Shown: piece by piece, positions 15,716 through 24,840 of the stretch
How the letters are laid out: every line of letters begins with the position of its first letter
How positions within the stretch are numbered: position 1 is the first letter of the stretch
NCBI RefSeq assembly: GCF_001426085.1
Contig: NZ_LMRR01000044.1
Coordinates: forward strand, 62,001-126,000
Reading direction: 5' to 3'
DNA: 64,000 nt
From: Rhodococcus sp. Leaf278
GTDB lineage: Bacteria; Actinomycetota; Actinomycetes; Mycobacteriales; Mycobacteriaceae
Notes under the pieces: model-generated
What the model saw: the letters and a program-made list of their open reading frames with translations, nothing else
Database searches by the model: none
What the model was told of the DNA's origin: nothing
Translations under genes and position numbers: made by a program

Positions 15716-17248
15716 CTAACTGTGGCCGGGTGCGGCGTCGGGATACTCGACCGGCCAGGCCAGGTGGGTGGCCCGTCGTCGACCACGCAGTTGAACCTGG
15801 TCTCCCAACTCCCACTGTTCCTGTTCCTCGTCTTCGGCGAAGTACAGGGCCGAGGTCGACGCCAGGACGCGTCCAGGACGCAGTTTCGCCAGCTCGGTGA
15901 GTCGCGAGGCCTCGTTGACGGGGTCTCCGATGACGGTGTACTCGAAGCGTTCGGCCGCGCCGATGTTGCCGGCGACGGCCAGGCCCGCCGACACGCCGAT
16001 GCCGATGTCGAGGCCGGTGATCTCGTTCAATGCGAATCGCAGTTCGCGGGCCGCGGCGAGCGCGGCGGTGGGGGCGTCCGGACGATCGAGAGGGGCTCCG
16101 AAGATTGCGAGGGCCGCATCGCCCATGAATTTGTTGACGAAGCCGTGATGACGCCCGACGACATCGACGACCACGCGGAAGAACTCGTTGAGCAATACCA
16201 CTACCTCGCTCGGCGGGCGCTCGGAGGCGGTGGCAGTGGAGCCGACCATATCCACGAACAGCACCGCGACGAATCGTGTCTCGCCACCGAGTTCGGTTCC
16301 GAACTGCAGAGCGCGTCGCGCCACGTCCTCGCCGACGTGCTGGCCGAACAGCTCACGCAACACGCGTCGTTCGGCCGATTCCTCCATCATGCGGTTGAAG
16401 CCGACCTGCAGGCGGCCGATCTCGGAACCGTCGAACACGTCGACCTCGACGTCGGTCTCGCCGCGCTGAACGCGTTCGATCGCGCGGTGCAGCTGGCTGA
16501 TCGGGTCGGAGATCTGGCTGGCGGTGAGCATCGACAGGACGAAGGCCTGCACGATGGCCAGCACACTGAGCAGGATGATGGCGATGGCCAGCGCGTTGGG
16601 GGAGAACACCAGATCGGTGGTCAGCTGGGTGGCGCACAGCAGAATGATGCCGATGACGGGCATCAACGTGCCCAGTCCCCACGTCATGGCCATGCGGGTA
16701 CCGACGCCGGGCGTCATCGTGCGATCGAAGCGGCCCTCGCTCAATGCCATGGCCGCGACCGGCCGCAGGATGCGCTCACCGAGCATGTAGGTGAACCCGA
16801 AGGTGACCGTGGCGGCCATGCCCACGGTGACGATCACCGCGATCGACAGGGACGGCATCTCTGCGATGGTCAGCAGCACGAAGATGATGCCGCCGATGAT
16901 CCACAGAATCAGGTGCACGATCGCCTGACGCAACGGCGCGTGCAGCGTCGTCATCTGTTCCTTGCGGGTGGGCGGGCCACCGCGGAGCTGCCATCTGATG
17001 ACCGAGCGCAGCATTGTGTACGCGTAGATCAGGCTGACCACCAGGGCGACACCCAGATACGCACCGAAGATGTACACGTTGCGGACGCGGTCGGCGACGA
17101 TCGATTGCGATTCGGGGATGGGCAGGCCGTACCGCACGAACGCGAAGACGAGCACGGCCCCGAAGACGTTCGCGATGAGCATCGAGAACATATAGAGCGG
17201 CCAGCGACTCTTCAGAGTGAGCGAGACCGCTCGGAAAGATGCCAGCAC
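15716..17248 (-). CDS. Membrane-bound class III adenylate cyclase with HAMP domain
   Basis: 510 residues: six membrane helices (about 15-240), a HAMP linker (SQISDPISQLHRAIERVQRG onward), then a class III cyclase domain (about 330-490). The metal-binding Asp are in FVDMVGS and FMGDAALAIF; the purine-specifying pair is Lys in VNKFMGD and Asp in YTVIGDPVNEASRL, which points to ATP rather than GTP; the transition-state Arg is in the same motif. The form resembles M. tuberculosis Rv1318c-Rv1320c. It makes cAMP in response to an unknown membrane signal. The GTG start is 16 bp from the divergent AI-2E gene and shares its promoter. Confidence 0.9.
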   Translation of the reverse strand: MLASFRAVSLTLKSRWPLYMFSMLIANVFGAVLVFAFVRYGLPIPESQSIVADRVRNVYIFGAYLGVALVVSLIYAYTMLRSVIRWQLRGGPPTRKEQMTTLHAPLRQAIVHLILWIIGGIIFVLLTIAEMPSLSIAVIVTVGMAATVTFGFTYMLGERILRPVAAMALSEGRFDRTMTPGVGTRMAMTWGLGTLMPVIGIILLCATQLTTDLVFSPNALAIAIILLSVLAIVQAFVLSMLTASQISDPISQLHRAIERVQRGETDVEVDVFDGSEIGRLQVGFNRMMEESAERRVLRELFGQHVGEDVARRALQFGTELGGETRFVAVLFVDMVGSTATASERPPSEVVVLLNEFFRVVVDVVGRHHGFVNKFMGDAALAIFGAPLDRPDAPTAALAAARELRFALNEITGLDIGIGVSAGLAVAGNIGAAERFEYTVIGDPVNEASRLTELAKLRPGRVLASTSALYFAEDEEQEQWELGDQVQLRGRRRATHLAWPVEYPDAAPGHS

Positions 17249-17264
17249 GGGTTAAATTTAGCGG
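17249..17264. promoter_or_regulatory. 16-bp symmetric divergent promoter
   Basis: The whole gap between two opposed GTG starts is 16 bp. Its core is the palindrome TAAATTTA (17253-17260), which reads as TAAATT on either strand. Each GTG (17265 plus, 17248 minus) begins exactly 5 bases outside the palindrome, where transcription would be expected to start, so both mRNAs are probably leaderless. The -35 regions must lie inside the opposing coding sequences. Confidence 0.65.
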
Positions 17265-18512
17265 GTGAGCACCGACGAGTTGCGGGCGCAAGGTACGGGG
17301 GCGTCCCCGGGCCCCACTTCGGCGGCAGATTCGGTGCACCCGCTGGTGCGGGTCGGGGCGGAATGGACGTGGCGAGTCCTTGTCCTGTTCGCCGGATTCA
17401 TCACCTTTGCGTATGTGGTGGCGAAACTGAGCACTGTCGTCATTCCCCTGGGTCTCGCGCTGTTGGCGGCCGCGATGCTCGTACCGATCGTCGACTGGAT
17501 GCATCGACGCGGAGTGCCGAGAGCCGTCGCGGTGATCATCGTGATCATTGCCAGCCTCGGGGTTGTCGCCGGGATCATGACCTTCATCGTCGAGCAGTTC
17601 ATCGAAGGTCTGCCACAGGTGGGCGATCAATTCACTCAATCCATCAACAGCGTCGAGGAGTGGCTCAGCAACGGACCGCTGCACATCAGCGAGGACCAGA
17701 TTCGGCAGGCCACCGACAATCTCGTCAAGGTCATTCAGGACAACCAGGAAGCAGTCACCAGTGGGGCGCTCACCACGGCGACGGTGATCGGCGAAATTCT
17801 GACCGGCGCGTTGCTGACCCTGTTCACGCTGATCTTCTTCCTGTACGGCGGCGATCAGATCTGGCAGTTCGTCACCCGACTCGCGCCGAGCAAGGCTCGC
17901 AGGAAGATTCGCACAGCAGGCATCCAAGGGTTCGGGTCGCTCGTGGGTTATGTCCGCGCGACGGTGGCCGTGGCGGCCGCGGATGCCGTCGGCATCGGTG
18001 CCGGTCTCGCCATTCTCGGTGTACCGCTGGCTCTTCCGCTGGCCTCGTTGGTCTTCATCGGTGCGTTCATCCCCATCATCGGTGCCGTGCTGACCGGATT
18101 CGTCGCCGTGTTCATCGCCCTGGTGACGAAGGGCCTGATCACGGCCGTCATCACCCTCGGCATCGTGGTCGCCGTCATGCAGCTCGAAGGACATGTGCTG
18201 CAACCGCTTCTGCTCGGACGCGCAGTACGGCTGCACCCACTGGCGGTGGTGCTGTCCATCACCGTCGGAATTCTGCTCGCCGGCATTGTCGGGGGCCTGC
18301 TCGCTGTACCGATCGTCGCAGTTCTCAACACCGCCGTGCGGTCGCTGCTGGCCGACGATCCGGAGGAGGTCTACGAGGAACCGGAACCGACCGACCCGCT
18401 GTACGCGGCCGAAGCGAGTGATCCGCATACCCCTCCCGGTGCCGACGAGCCCGATCGGCTTGCCAAGGGAGAGCTGAAGATTCCGGACCAGAAGAACGAT
18501 GCAGACGGCTGA
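17265..18512 (+). CDS. AI-2E family transporter (TqsA/PerM-like)
   Basis: 415 residues with about seven to eight membrane segments. The N-terminal helices, the long soluble loop (about 115-175, with EEWLSNGPLHISEDQ) and the C-terminal GIVVAVMQLEGHVLQPLLLG and HPLAVVLSITVG segments match the family. The name comes from AI-2 export by E. coli TqsA, but most members have other or unknown substrates, including Na+/H+ antiport. M. tuberculosis has a member (Rv0205) beside mmpL3, and here the gene is 6-7 kb from the mmpL3 pair. It overlaps the sensor kinase gene by 14 bases. Confidence 0.88.
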   Translation: MSTDELRAQGTGASPGPTSAADSVHPLVRVGAEWTWRVLVLFAGFITFAYVVAKLSTVVIPLGLALLAAAMLVPIVDWMHRRGVPRAVAVIIVIIASLGVVAGIMTFIVEQFIEGLPQVGDQFTQSINSVEEWLSNGPLHISEDQIRQATDNLVKVIQDNQEAVTSGALTTATVIGEILTGALLTLFTLIFFLYGGDQIWQFVTRLAPSKARRKIRTAGIQGFGSLVGYVRATVAVAAADAVGIGAGLAILGVPLALPLASLVFIGAFIPIIGAVLTGFVAVFIALVTKGLITAVITLGIVVAVMQLEGHVLQPLLLGRAVRLHPLAVVLSITVGILLAGIVGGLLAVPIVAVLNTAVRSLLADDPEEVYEEPEPTDPLYAAEASDPHTPPGADEPDRLAKGELKIPDQKNDADG

Positions 18513-19668
18513 TCGGGCGCGGACCACGCTCACCTCGTCCGATCCCGACACCCCGCTGTGGCGGGCCTCGCAGGCATTTCGCCTGATCACCCTCGTCTAC
18601 GCCGTCAGCTACCAGGTCGCCACCGTCGACAACTACACCAACCCACGGTTGAGCTGGGTGTTCGTTTCGCTGATGGCCGTGTGGTCCGGGGCATCGGCGT
18701 TGCTGCTCGCGCGCGCATCGCTTCCGCGCTGGCAGGTGGTACTCGCCGATCAGATCATCGTCGTCGCACTGATGGCGTCGACGCGACTGGTGGCCGAATA
18801 CGACTGGTACAGCACCCGTCAGACCCTGCCGACCACGCTGTGGGCCACCAATGCCGTCATCTCCGCCGCAATCCTGTTGGGCCCCAAGGGCGGGATTGCA
18901 TCGGGTGTCGTGATGTCGGTGGTCAGCGCGCTCGTTCGCGATCGCTTCGACTCCGACCTGTGGTCCGACGCCACCGCCCCGGTGTTGCTCTCGGCCGGGC
19001 TGGCACTGGGCATGGCGTCGAACACTGCTCGACGCGCTCACGAAGAGCTGCGTCGCGCAGCCCGATCGGCCGCCATCACCGAAGAACGTGAACGACTCGC
19101 CCGGCAGGTGCACGACGGCGTGCTGCAGGTACTGGCCCTCGTACGCCGGCGGGGGCTCGAAATAGGTGGTCCCGCTGCCGAACTCGCGAATCTTGCCGGT
19201 GAGCAGGAAGTTGCTCTGCGGGTCCTGATCTCGGAACAGGCCGCTCCACGCGGCGATCACACCGGCTCGATCGTGGATGTGCGCGCGCTGCTGCGCACGC
19301 AAGCGAGTACCACTGTCTCCGTGTCGACTCCGGCGGATCCGGTGCTCGTCGAATCCGAGGTGGCCGAGGATCTCGCCGCGGTGGTGGCAACAGCGCTGTC
19401 CAACGTCGAACTCCATGCCGGTGCCGAGGCCAAGGCCTACGTGCTGCTCGAAGATGTCGACGGTGAGTTGATCGTCAGTATCCGCGACGACGGCCACGGA
19501 ATTCCCGCCGGACGGCTCGCCGCCGCCGAAGCCGAGGGCCGGATGGGCGTCTCGAAATCGATACTCGGCCGCGTCGAATCCCTCGGTGGCACAGCCATAC
19601 TCGATACCGCAGAGGGTGAGGGGACCGAATGGGAGATTCGTCTTCCTCGAACGAAAGGACCGGGATGA
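18499..19668 (+). CDS. Sensor histidine kinase, HisKA_3 (NarL-type; MacS-like)
   Basis: 389 residues. Five or so membrane helices fill residues 25-175. The dimerisation/phosphoacceptor motif ERERLARQVHDGVLQVLAL places the phosphorylated His at 205, and the ATP-binding domain follows with ATALSNVELHAGA (N box) and IRDDGHGIP (G1 box). It phosphorylates the response regulator encoded next, whose ATG overlaps its stop (ATGA). Actinobacterial proteins of this design are annotated MacS. The signal is unknown; the membrane part lacks a recognisable sensor domain. It overlaps the AI-2E gene by 14 bases, so all three form one operon. Confidence 0.9.
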   Translation: MQTADRARTTLTSSDPDTPLWRASQAFRLITLVYAVSYQVATVDNYTNPRLSWVFVSLMAVWSGASALLLARASLPRWQVVLADQIIVVALMASTRLVAEYDWYSTRQTLPTTLWATNAVISAAILLGPKGGIASGVVMSVVSALVRDRFDSDLWSDATAPVLLSAGLALGMASNTARRAHEELRRAARSAAITEERERLARQVHDGVLQVLALVRRRGLEIGGPAAELANLAGEQEVALRVLISEQAAPRGDHTGSIVDVRALLRTQASTTVSVSTPADPVLVESEVAEDLAAVVATALSNVELHAGAEAKAYVLLEDVDGELIVSIRDDGHGIPAGRLAAAEAEGRMGVSKSILGRVESLGGTAILDTAEGEGTEWEIRLPRTKGPG

Positions 19669-20324
19669 CAGAGGAGACGAATGCCGAGATCTCGGTGATG
19701 GTCGTCGACGATCACCCGATGTGGCGTGACGGCGTCGCCCGCGATCTCGAGGCCGCCGGATTCGGAGTCGTCGCCACTGCGGACGGCGTCGCCGCTGCCG
19801 GACGCCGCGCCCGGGCCACCACTCCCGACGTCGTGCTGATGGACATGCATCTGCCCGACGGCAACGGGGCCGACGCCACCGTTGCCGTCCTGGAGGGCTC
19901 GCCCGAGACCAAGATCCTGGTTCTCTCGGCCTCTGCCGAACGCAGCGACGTGCTCGACGCGATCAAGGCGGGCGCGACGGGCTACTTGGTCAAGAGCGCA
20001 TCGGCGGAGGAACTGTTCGACGCCGTCCGCGCCACCGCAGCGGGACAAGCGGTGTTCACTCCCGGTCTCGCAGGCCTGGTCCTCGGGGAGTTCCGGCGGA
20101 TGTCGTCGTCGCCCGAACCGGAGTCCGACACGCGCCCGACGCTGACCGATCGGGAAACCGAGGTGTTGCGGCTGGTGGCAAAGGGGCTCAGCGCCAAGCA
20201 GATTGCGACGCGGTTGACGCTCAGTCACCGCACCGTCGAGAACCATGTGCAGGCGACGTTGCGGAAATTGCAGCTGGCCAACCGCGTCGAACTGACTCGC
20301 TATGCCATCGAGAAGGGGCTGTAG
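19665..20324 (+). CDS. Response regulator, NarL/LuxR family
   Basis: 219 residues: receiver domain (VVDDHPMWRDG acidic pocket, phosphoacceptor Asp60 in DVVLMDMHLPDG, conserved Lys in GYLVKS), linker, then a LuxR helix-turn-helix (LTDRETEVLRLVAKGLSAKQ onward). The ATG at 19665 is chosen over an in-frame ATG 36 bases upstream because it overlaps the kinase stop as ATGA and has GAAAGGACC before it. Partner of the preceding histidine kinase. Targets are not evident in the window; control of the AI-2E gene is a guess from proximity. Confidence 0.9.
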   Translation: MTEETNAEISVMVVDDHPMWRDGVARDLEAAGFGVVATADGVAAAGRRARATTPDVVLMDMHLPDGNGADATVAVLEGSPETKILVLSASAERSDVLDAIKAGATGYLVKSASAEELFDAVRATAAGQAVFTPGLAGLVLGEFRRMSSSPEPESDTRPTLTDRETEVLRLVAKGLSAKQIATRLTLSHRTVENHVQATLRKLQLANRVELTRYAIEKGL

Positions 20325-20361
20325 GGGTTTGCGTCCCGGGCCGACGGGCACTCTTGACCTC

Positions 20362-20580
20362 ATGACCGACAACGAAGCAGTGGACAGCACAGTCGACCCG
20401 GCGAAGCACTCGAAAGGCGTCGACGCCGACCGCGATCAGACCGGTGCCGAGCGCGACGAGGCGATCGACGAGTTCGACGGCCATCTCGACGGATCGGGTG
20501 AGGAGCCTTCCCTACCGACGCCCGAACCGACTGACGTCGCCGACAAATCCGACGAGAAGACCGTCACGCGCTCCGAGTAG
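20362..20580 (+). CDS. Small acidic hypothetical protein
   Basis: 72 residues, strongly acidic and hydrophilic, with no membrane segment or cysteines and likely disordered. The ATG at 20362 follows the response regulator stop by 37 bases. No family is recognised. It ends 2 bases before the stop of the convergent SRPBCC gene. Support is the intact frame, typical GC-rich third positions and tight fit between neighbours; confidence that it is expressed is moderate. Confidence 0.5.
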   Translation: MTDNEAVDSTVDPAKHSKGVDADRDQTGAERDEAIDEFDGHLDGSGEEPSLPTPEPTDVADKSDEKTVTRSE

Positions 20581-20582
20581 CG

Positions 20583-20972
20583 CTACTGCGCACACAATTT
20601 GCCGAGTGCGAACTTGGCGACCGGTACGTACGGCAGGACCAGGGGCAGCGGGCCGTCGATCGTCAGCCAGGCCCTGGTTCCGCTCGGCCGCGAGACGACC
20701 CCGTGCGTCAGGTCGACGCCGATCGCCTGGTTCTGAAACCACGCCGACCATGCCCACGTCCACGAGTGCTCGTCGACCGCATGAACCCGAAAGTCGATCG
20801 GTAAGCCCAGCGGCCCCAGCACTCGACCGGTGCTGTCCGCGGTGAGTCGCTCCCCGCGGTATTCGACGCCCATGATCTGGGGAGCCCAGGTCTTCCAGGC
20901 CGTCGGCTCCATGTAGCGCTCCCAGACCTCGGGCGCTGCGGCGTTTCCGGTGGATTGCAGTGTCACTCGCAT
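20583..20972 (-). CDS. SRPBCC (START/Bet v1-like) family protein
   Basis: 129 residues. The N-terminal MRVTLQSTGNAAAPEVWER and the WKTWAPQIMGVEY segment fit the polyketide cyclase/dehydrase-like SRPBCC fold, a hydrophobic-pocket domain of very varied function. No catalytic residues can be named. It is a lone minus-strand gene; the 110-base gap on its 5' side leads to a divergent glycosyltransferase gene. Ligand unknown. Confidence 0.75.
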   Translation of the reverse strand: MRVTLQSTGNAAAPEVWERYMEPTAWKTWAPQIMGVEYRGERLTADSTGRVLGPLGLPIDFRVHAVDEHSWTWAWSAWFQNQAIGVDLTHGVVSRPSGTRAWLTIDGPLPLVLPYVPVAKFALGKLCAQ

Positions 20973-21082
20973 TCGATGTGCCTACCCGCTGGTAGCGATC
21001 CCCACACAGAAATTTCGCGAGGGTTCGGCCACTGTCCATCGCTGCGGTGCCCGGCGGACGTTCGGGTGGGAAGACTGGTCGG

Positions 21083-22195
21083 GTGCACATCGTGCAGGTG
21101 GCCAACTTCTACGGACCGAGGTCCGGCGGTTTGCGGACGGCCGTCGACCAGCTGGGTTCGGGTTACGTGGCGGGCGGCCATGACGTGACGCTGATCGTGC
21201 CGGGAGCGCAGTGGAGCGAGGAACTGCTGCCCTCGGGGGTGGTGCGCATTCAGGTGCCCGCTCCGCAGATCCCCTGTACCGGCGGCTACCGGGTTGCCGA
21301 CCCGCGTCGAGTGTCGGCGGTGGCGTCCGGGCTGCGGCCGGATGTCATCGAGGTATCGGACCGGCTGACGCTGCGCGGCATGGGTAGCTGGGCCGCGCGG
21401 CGGGACGTACGCAGCGTGATGATCTCGCACGAACGCCTCGACCGGCTGCTGGCTCAGACGATGCCGATGCGCTGCGCTCGCCCCATTGCCGACCTCGCCA
21501 ACCGGCGCACCGCCGAGCAGTACGACGCGGTCGTGTGTACCACCGAGTTCGCGCAACAGGAGTTCGAGCGCATCGGGGTCCGCAACGTGCATCGGGTGCC
21601 CCTCGGGGTGGATCTCGACCTGTTTCATCCGCGGCGTCGGCACGTGGGTGATCGCTCGGCATGGATGGGCAACGCGGATCGTCTGCTGGTGCACTGCGGC
21701 CGGTTGTCGGTGGAGAAACATGTCGAGCGAAGTATCGATTCATTGGCTGCACTGAATGATTCGGGCATACGTGCACGATTGGTCATCGCCGGTGACGGTC
21801 CCCGCCGGGCCGGCCTCGAACGACGCGCCCGGGGCCTCCCGGTGGATTTCCTGGGCTTCGTCACCGGCCGGTCGACCGTGGCATCCTTACTCGCCTCGGC
21901 CGACATCGCACTGGCACCCGGTCCACACGAGACGTTCGGACTCGCCGCGCTGGAATCTCTCGCAGCAGGCACACCCGTCGTCGTCTCCGAGACCTCTGCG
22001 CTGGCGCAGATCGTCACCCCACACTGCGGTGGATCCTCCGAGAACACTGCCGACGGGTTCGCTGCGGAGATCGAGCGAGTGCTCCAACTGCCGGTGGACG
22101 GACGGCGCATCGCCGCCAGGTCGCGTGCCGAGGAGTTCGGCTGGCCCGCATCGGTGACCGGAATGCTGTCGGTTCTCGGCGGTCGCGCAGCCTGA
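21083..22195 (+). CDS. GT4-family glycosyltransferase
   Basis: 370 residues with the GT-B layout: N-terminal GPRSGGLRTAVDQLGSGY loop, HCGRLSVEKHVER at the start of the donor domain, and the EX7E motif in PHETFGLAALESLAAGTPVV. It transfers a sugar from a nucleotide-sugar, likely GDP-mannose or UDP-sugar, to a lipid or glycan on the cytoplasmic face. The mycobacterial relatives in this group are mannosyltransferases for phosphoinositides and glycolipids, but the exact acceptor is not decidable. The GTG at 21083, with GGGAAG nine bases upstream, is preferred to an ATG 36 bases earlier. DUF1707 gene follows 21 bases later. Confidence 0.85.
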   Translation: MHIVQVANFYGPRSGGLRTAVDQLGSGYVAGGHDVTLIVPGAQWSEELLPSGVVRIQVPAPQIPCTGGYRVADPRRVSAVASGLRPDVIEVSDRLTLRGMGSWAARRDVRSVMISHERLDRLLAQTMPMRCARPIADLANRRTAEQYDAVVCTTEFAQQEFERIGVRNVHRVPLGVDLDLFHPRRRHVGDRSAWMGNADRLLVHCGRLSVEKHVERSIDSLAALNDSGIRARLVIAGDGPRRAGLERRARGLPVDFLGFVTGRSTVASLLASADIALAPGPHETFGLAALESLAAGTPVVVSETSALAQIVTPHCGGSSENTADGFAAEIERVLQLPVDGRRIAARSRAEEFGWPASVTGMLSVLGGRAA

Positions 22196-22216
22196 GATCT
22201 TCGCTACCCTGAGTGC

Positions 22217-22855
22217 ATGGAGGCGAGGGATCTGCGAGTGTCCGATGCCGAACGTGAACACGTCGGGCAATTGCTGCAGCGAGCCGTGGGGCAGGGCATG
22301 CTCTCGCTCGGTGAGTTCACCGAGCGAATGGACACCGCTCTGGCGTCGAAGACCCGCGGTGAACTGAACTCCGTACTCGCCGATCTGCCCGGGATGCAGA
22401 TCGCGGAGGAGCATCGCCCATCGGCAAAGCCTGTCGCCGGGCCGACTCCGCATCGTGTGGTTCAGGAGCATTGGGGCCACGGCAGTGGAACGTCGGACAC
22501 ACTGCGCGGCACCATGTCCACCGTCACGCGCAAGGGGCCGTGGAACGTACCGCCGAGCCTGCGCGTCTCCACCCGCATGTCCACGGTGACGCTCGACTTC
22601 ACCCAGGCCGTCATGTCGACGCAGGTGGTCGAGATACACGTCGACGACTACTGCAGCACCGTGACACTGATCGTGCCCACCGAAGCGACCGTCGACCTCA
22701 ACGGTGTCGACACGGTCGCGGGCAGCGCCACCAACAAGGTCCGCACCGGCCCGCCCTACGGCCCGCTGCATCTTGTCGTGTCGGGCAAGGTTCGTTTGGG
22801 CTCGGTGACCGCGAAGCATCCCTTCGGCAGTTCGATCCGCAGGATGTTCGGCTAG
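22217..22855 (+). CDS. DUF1707 domain protein with C-terminal LiaF-like region
   Basis: 212 residues. The N-terminal DUF1707 domain is clear: LRVSDAEREHVGQLLQRAVG, then GMLSLGEFTERMDTALASKT and ELNSVLADLPG. The rest is a beta-rich segment (about 95-212) resembling the cell-wall-active antibiotic response domain. There is no membrane helix, unlike many DUF1707 proteins. The function is unknown; relatives are linked to envelope stress. The gene follows the glycosyltransferase by 21 bases and could be co-transcribed. Confidence 0.8.
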   Translation: MEARDLRVSDAEREHVGQLLQRAVGQGMLSLGEFTERMDTALASKTRGELNSVLADLPGMQIAEEHRPSAKPVAGPTPHRVVQEHWGHGSGTSDTLRGTMSTVTRKGPWNVPPSLRVSTRMSTVTLDFTQAVMSTQVVEIHVDDYCSTVTLIVPTEATVDLNGVDTVAGSATNKVRTGPPYGPLHLVVSGKVRLGSVTAKHPFGSSIRRMFG

Positions 22856-22933
22856 AAGTTCGGCTGTTCTACTCGAGCGAACCGAGTAGCACTACTCACG
22901 CTTTTCGACGGCGATGCTCGCAGTATCTAACCC

Positions 22934-24829
22934 ATGACTTCTCCCCAGAACTCCGCGCTGGATCCGCAACTCGTCGCGCGACTGTCCAGTCGATTCGATT
23001 CCCTGGGCGACCACATGCGTCAGGTGGCCGTCGATCTGCAGACCCTGCAGTCACAACTCGGTGCCGCTCGCCCGGCTCCTGCCGCGCCTGCTCCCTCTCC
23101 GGCGTCCTATGCACCGCCTCTCGTGCCGCATCAGCTTCCGCCACAGAACTACGGTCAGCCGCTGTACCGAACCATGGGACAGCCGGCGGGCCAACCGATC
23201 GGTCGGACTCAGCCGACAGCCCCTGGTCCGGTCGCACCGCCGCGTGGGCCGGTCGTTGCGCCGCGTCCGCCCGCCCCGCCGAGGGCACCCTGGTGGCAGC
23301 GCGACGGGGTCATCAGTCGTCTGTTGGCCGTCGCCGGGGCCGGCGTCACTCTCGTCGGCGTCGTGATGCTGTTGGTGCTCGCGGCGCAGGCCGGGTGGTT
23401 CGGTCCGCCGCTGCGGGTCGCGGCCGGAGCCGTCTTCTCCCTCGCGCTGATCGGCGCAGGAGTTCGGGTGTTCGGGCGATCCGGTGGACGGGTCGGCGGA
23501 ATTGCTCTCGCTGCCACCGGCATCGCGGGCCTGTACCTCGACGTGCTGGCGACGTCCGTTCTGTACGGCTGGCTCGATCCCGTGATCGGGCTGATCGTTG
23601 CGCTCGGAATTGCTGCTGCCGGAACAGCTCTGGCGGTGCAATGGAAGTCGCAGCCGATGGCAGTATTGATTCTGGCCGGCGTTGCGGTGTGCGGCCCGGT
23701 ACTGACCGATGGCCTCACACTCGCGTTGATCGCATTCTTCATCGCCACGTACGTCGCGAGCTTCCCCGCCCAGATCGGTCGGAATTGGCAGATCCTGCAG
23801 GTTGTTCGGACCGTTCCCCTCGTCGGCGCGGTGTCGGCTGCGGTCGCTACTGCCGACATGAACGGCTCGACCGATAATTACTGGCTGCTCCTGGCCATCG
23901 TGCTCACGGCAGTGCTCGGTATTGGAATGTCACTGGAGCTGTTGCGCCGCAACGTCTCCGATGTGGTGGCGACCGTGATGATCGCCCTGCCGGCGCTGCC
24001 GGTCCTGCTCTCCGTCGACATCTTCGACCGCGGCATCGCCGTCACCCTTCAGCTGGTCCTTGCCGCTGCGGCAGTGGCGATCGTGGCTGTGGTGCGCTGG
24101 TTGCCGGGACACGCTCGCATCACGGTCGCGGTGATCGGTGCCCTCGCCACGTTGCAGGCTGCTGTCGAGTCGACGACGCTCGAGATCCGTCCGGTCGTGC
24201 TGTTCGCTGTCGCCCTCGCTCTGCTGGCCGTGGCGCACAGCGCTCGGTCGACATTGGCATACCTGATCGGTAGTGGATTCGGCGTGATCGGTGCACTGAT
24301 GTTCGTCTCGGTCAGCCCACCCCAGGCCATGCTCGACTCCGATTTCGCCATCGGCAGTGCCGGTATCGTTATCGGCGGAATCCTGCTGGCAGCAACGGCT
24401 TTCGCCTTCGCCTATGTTCTCGCCGAGTTGAAGCTGGTCGACGACGGAATGCAAACCCTCGCCATTGTCTCCGGTGTACTCGCCCTCTACGGACTGACGT
24501 CGGCAACGGTCACCCTCGGTATCGGAATAGGCGGCGAAGCAACAGGATTCACTGCCGGCCACACTGCCGCGACCATCGAGTGGATGATCGCAGCCTTCTC
24601 GCTCCTGGCCTTCGGGTTGCGTAGCGTCACGCACGCCCATGCGGCACTGGTGGGCGGGCTTGCCCTGACGGCGGCGGCCATCGCAAAACTGTTCCTGTTC
24701 GATCTGGTTGCGCTGGACGGGCTGTTCCGCGTCATCGCCTTCATCGCAGTCGGGCTGCTGCTGCTGATCGCGGGCACCCGATACGCCAAGGTGTTCGCCG
24801 ATCGGGAGACTGCGGCAGTGTCCTCCTGA
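22934..24829 (+). CDS. DUF2339 polytopic membrane protein
   Basis: 631 residues. Residues 10-40 are a short coiled coil (RLSSRFDSLGDHMRQVAVDL), residues 45-115 are rich in Pro and Ala, and from about 120 onward there are some sixteen or more membrane helices with few loops. This is the DUF2339 design, seen across bacteria with no agreed function. M. tuberculosis carries a conserved membrane protein (Rv0204c) near mmpL3 in a similar position, though I cannot align it here. The stop is followed by a long hairpin shared with the convergent MMPL gene. Confidence 0.8.
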   Translation: MTSPQNSALDPQLVARLSSRFDSLGDHMRQVAVDLQTLQSQLGAARPAPAAPAPSPASYAPPLVPHQLPPQNYGQPLYRTMGQPAGQPIGRTQPTAPGPVAPPRGPVVAPRPPAPPRAPWWQRDGVISRLLAVAGAGVTLVGVVMLLVLAAQAGWFGPPLRVAAGAVFSLALIGAGVRVFGRSGGRVGGIALAATGIAGLYLDVLATSVLYGWLDPVIGLIVALGIAAAGTALAVQWKSQPMAVLILAGVAVCGPVLTDGLTLALIAFFIATYVASFPAQIGRNWQILQVVRTVPLVGAVSAAVATADMNGSTDNYWLLLAIVLTAVLGIGMSLELLRRNVSDVVATVMIALPALPVLLSVDIFDRGIAVTLQLVLAAAAVAIVAVVRWLPGHARITVAVIGALATLQAAVESTTLEIRPVVLFAVALALLAVAHSARSTLAYLIGSGFGVIGALMFVSVSPPQAMLDSDFAIGSAGIVIGGILLAATAFAFAYVLAELKLVDDGMQTLAIVSGVLALYGLTSATVTLGIGIGGEATGFTAGHTAATIEWMIAAFSLLAFGLRSVTHAHAALVGGLALTAAAIAKLFLFDLVALDGLFRVIAFIAVGLLLLIAGTRYAKVFADRETAAVSS

Positions 24830-24840
24830 CCACCTCTGCT

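Noticed and set aside
15506..18421. Very long plus-strand open frame (971 codons) across the membrane protein, cyclase and AI-2E genes
   Set aside because: It runs antisense to two well-recognised minus-strand genes and then in another frame of the AI-2E gene; its product is low-complexity Arg/Gly/His-rich text without any domain, a GC-rich shadow.
16776..18590. Long minus-strand open frame (604 codons) antisense to AI-2E and the kinase
   Set aside because: Crosses the divergent promoter and several genes; product is charged low-complexity text with no family.
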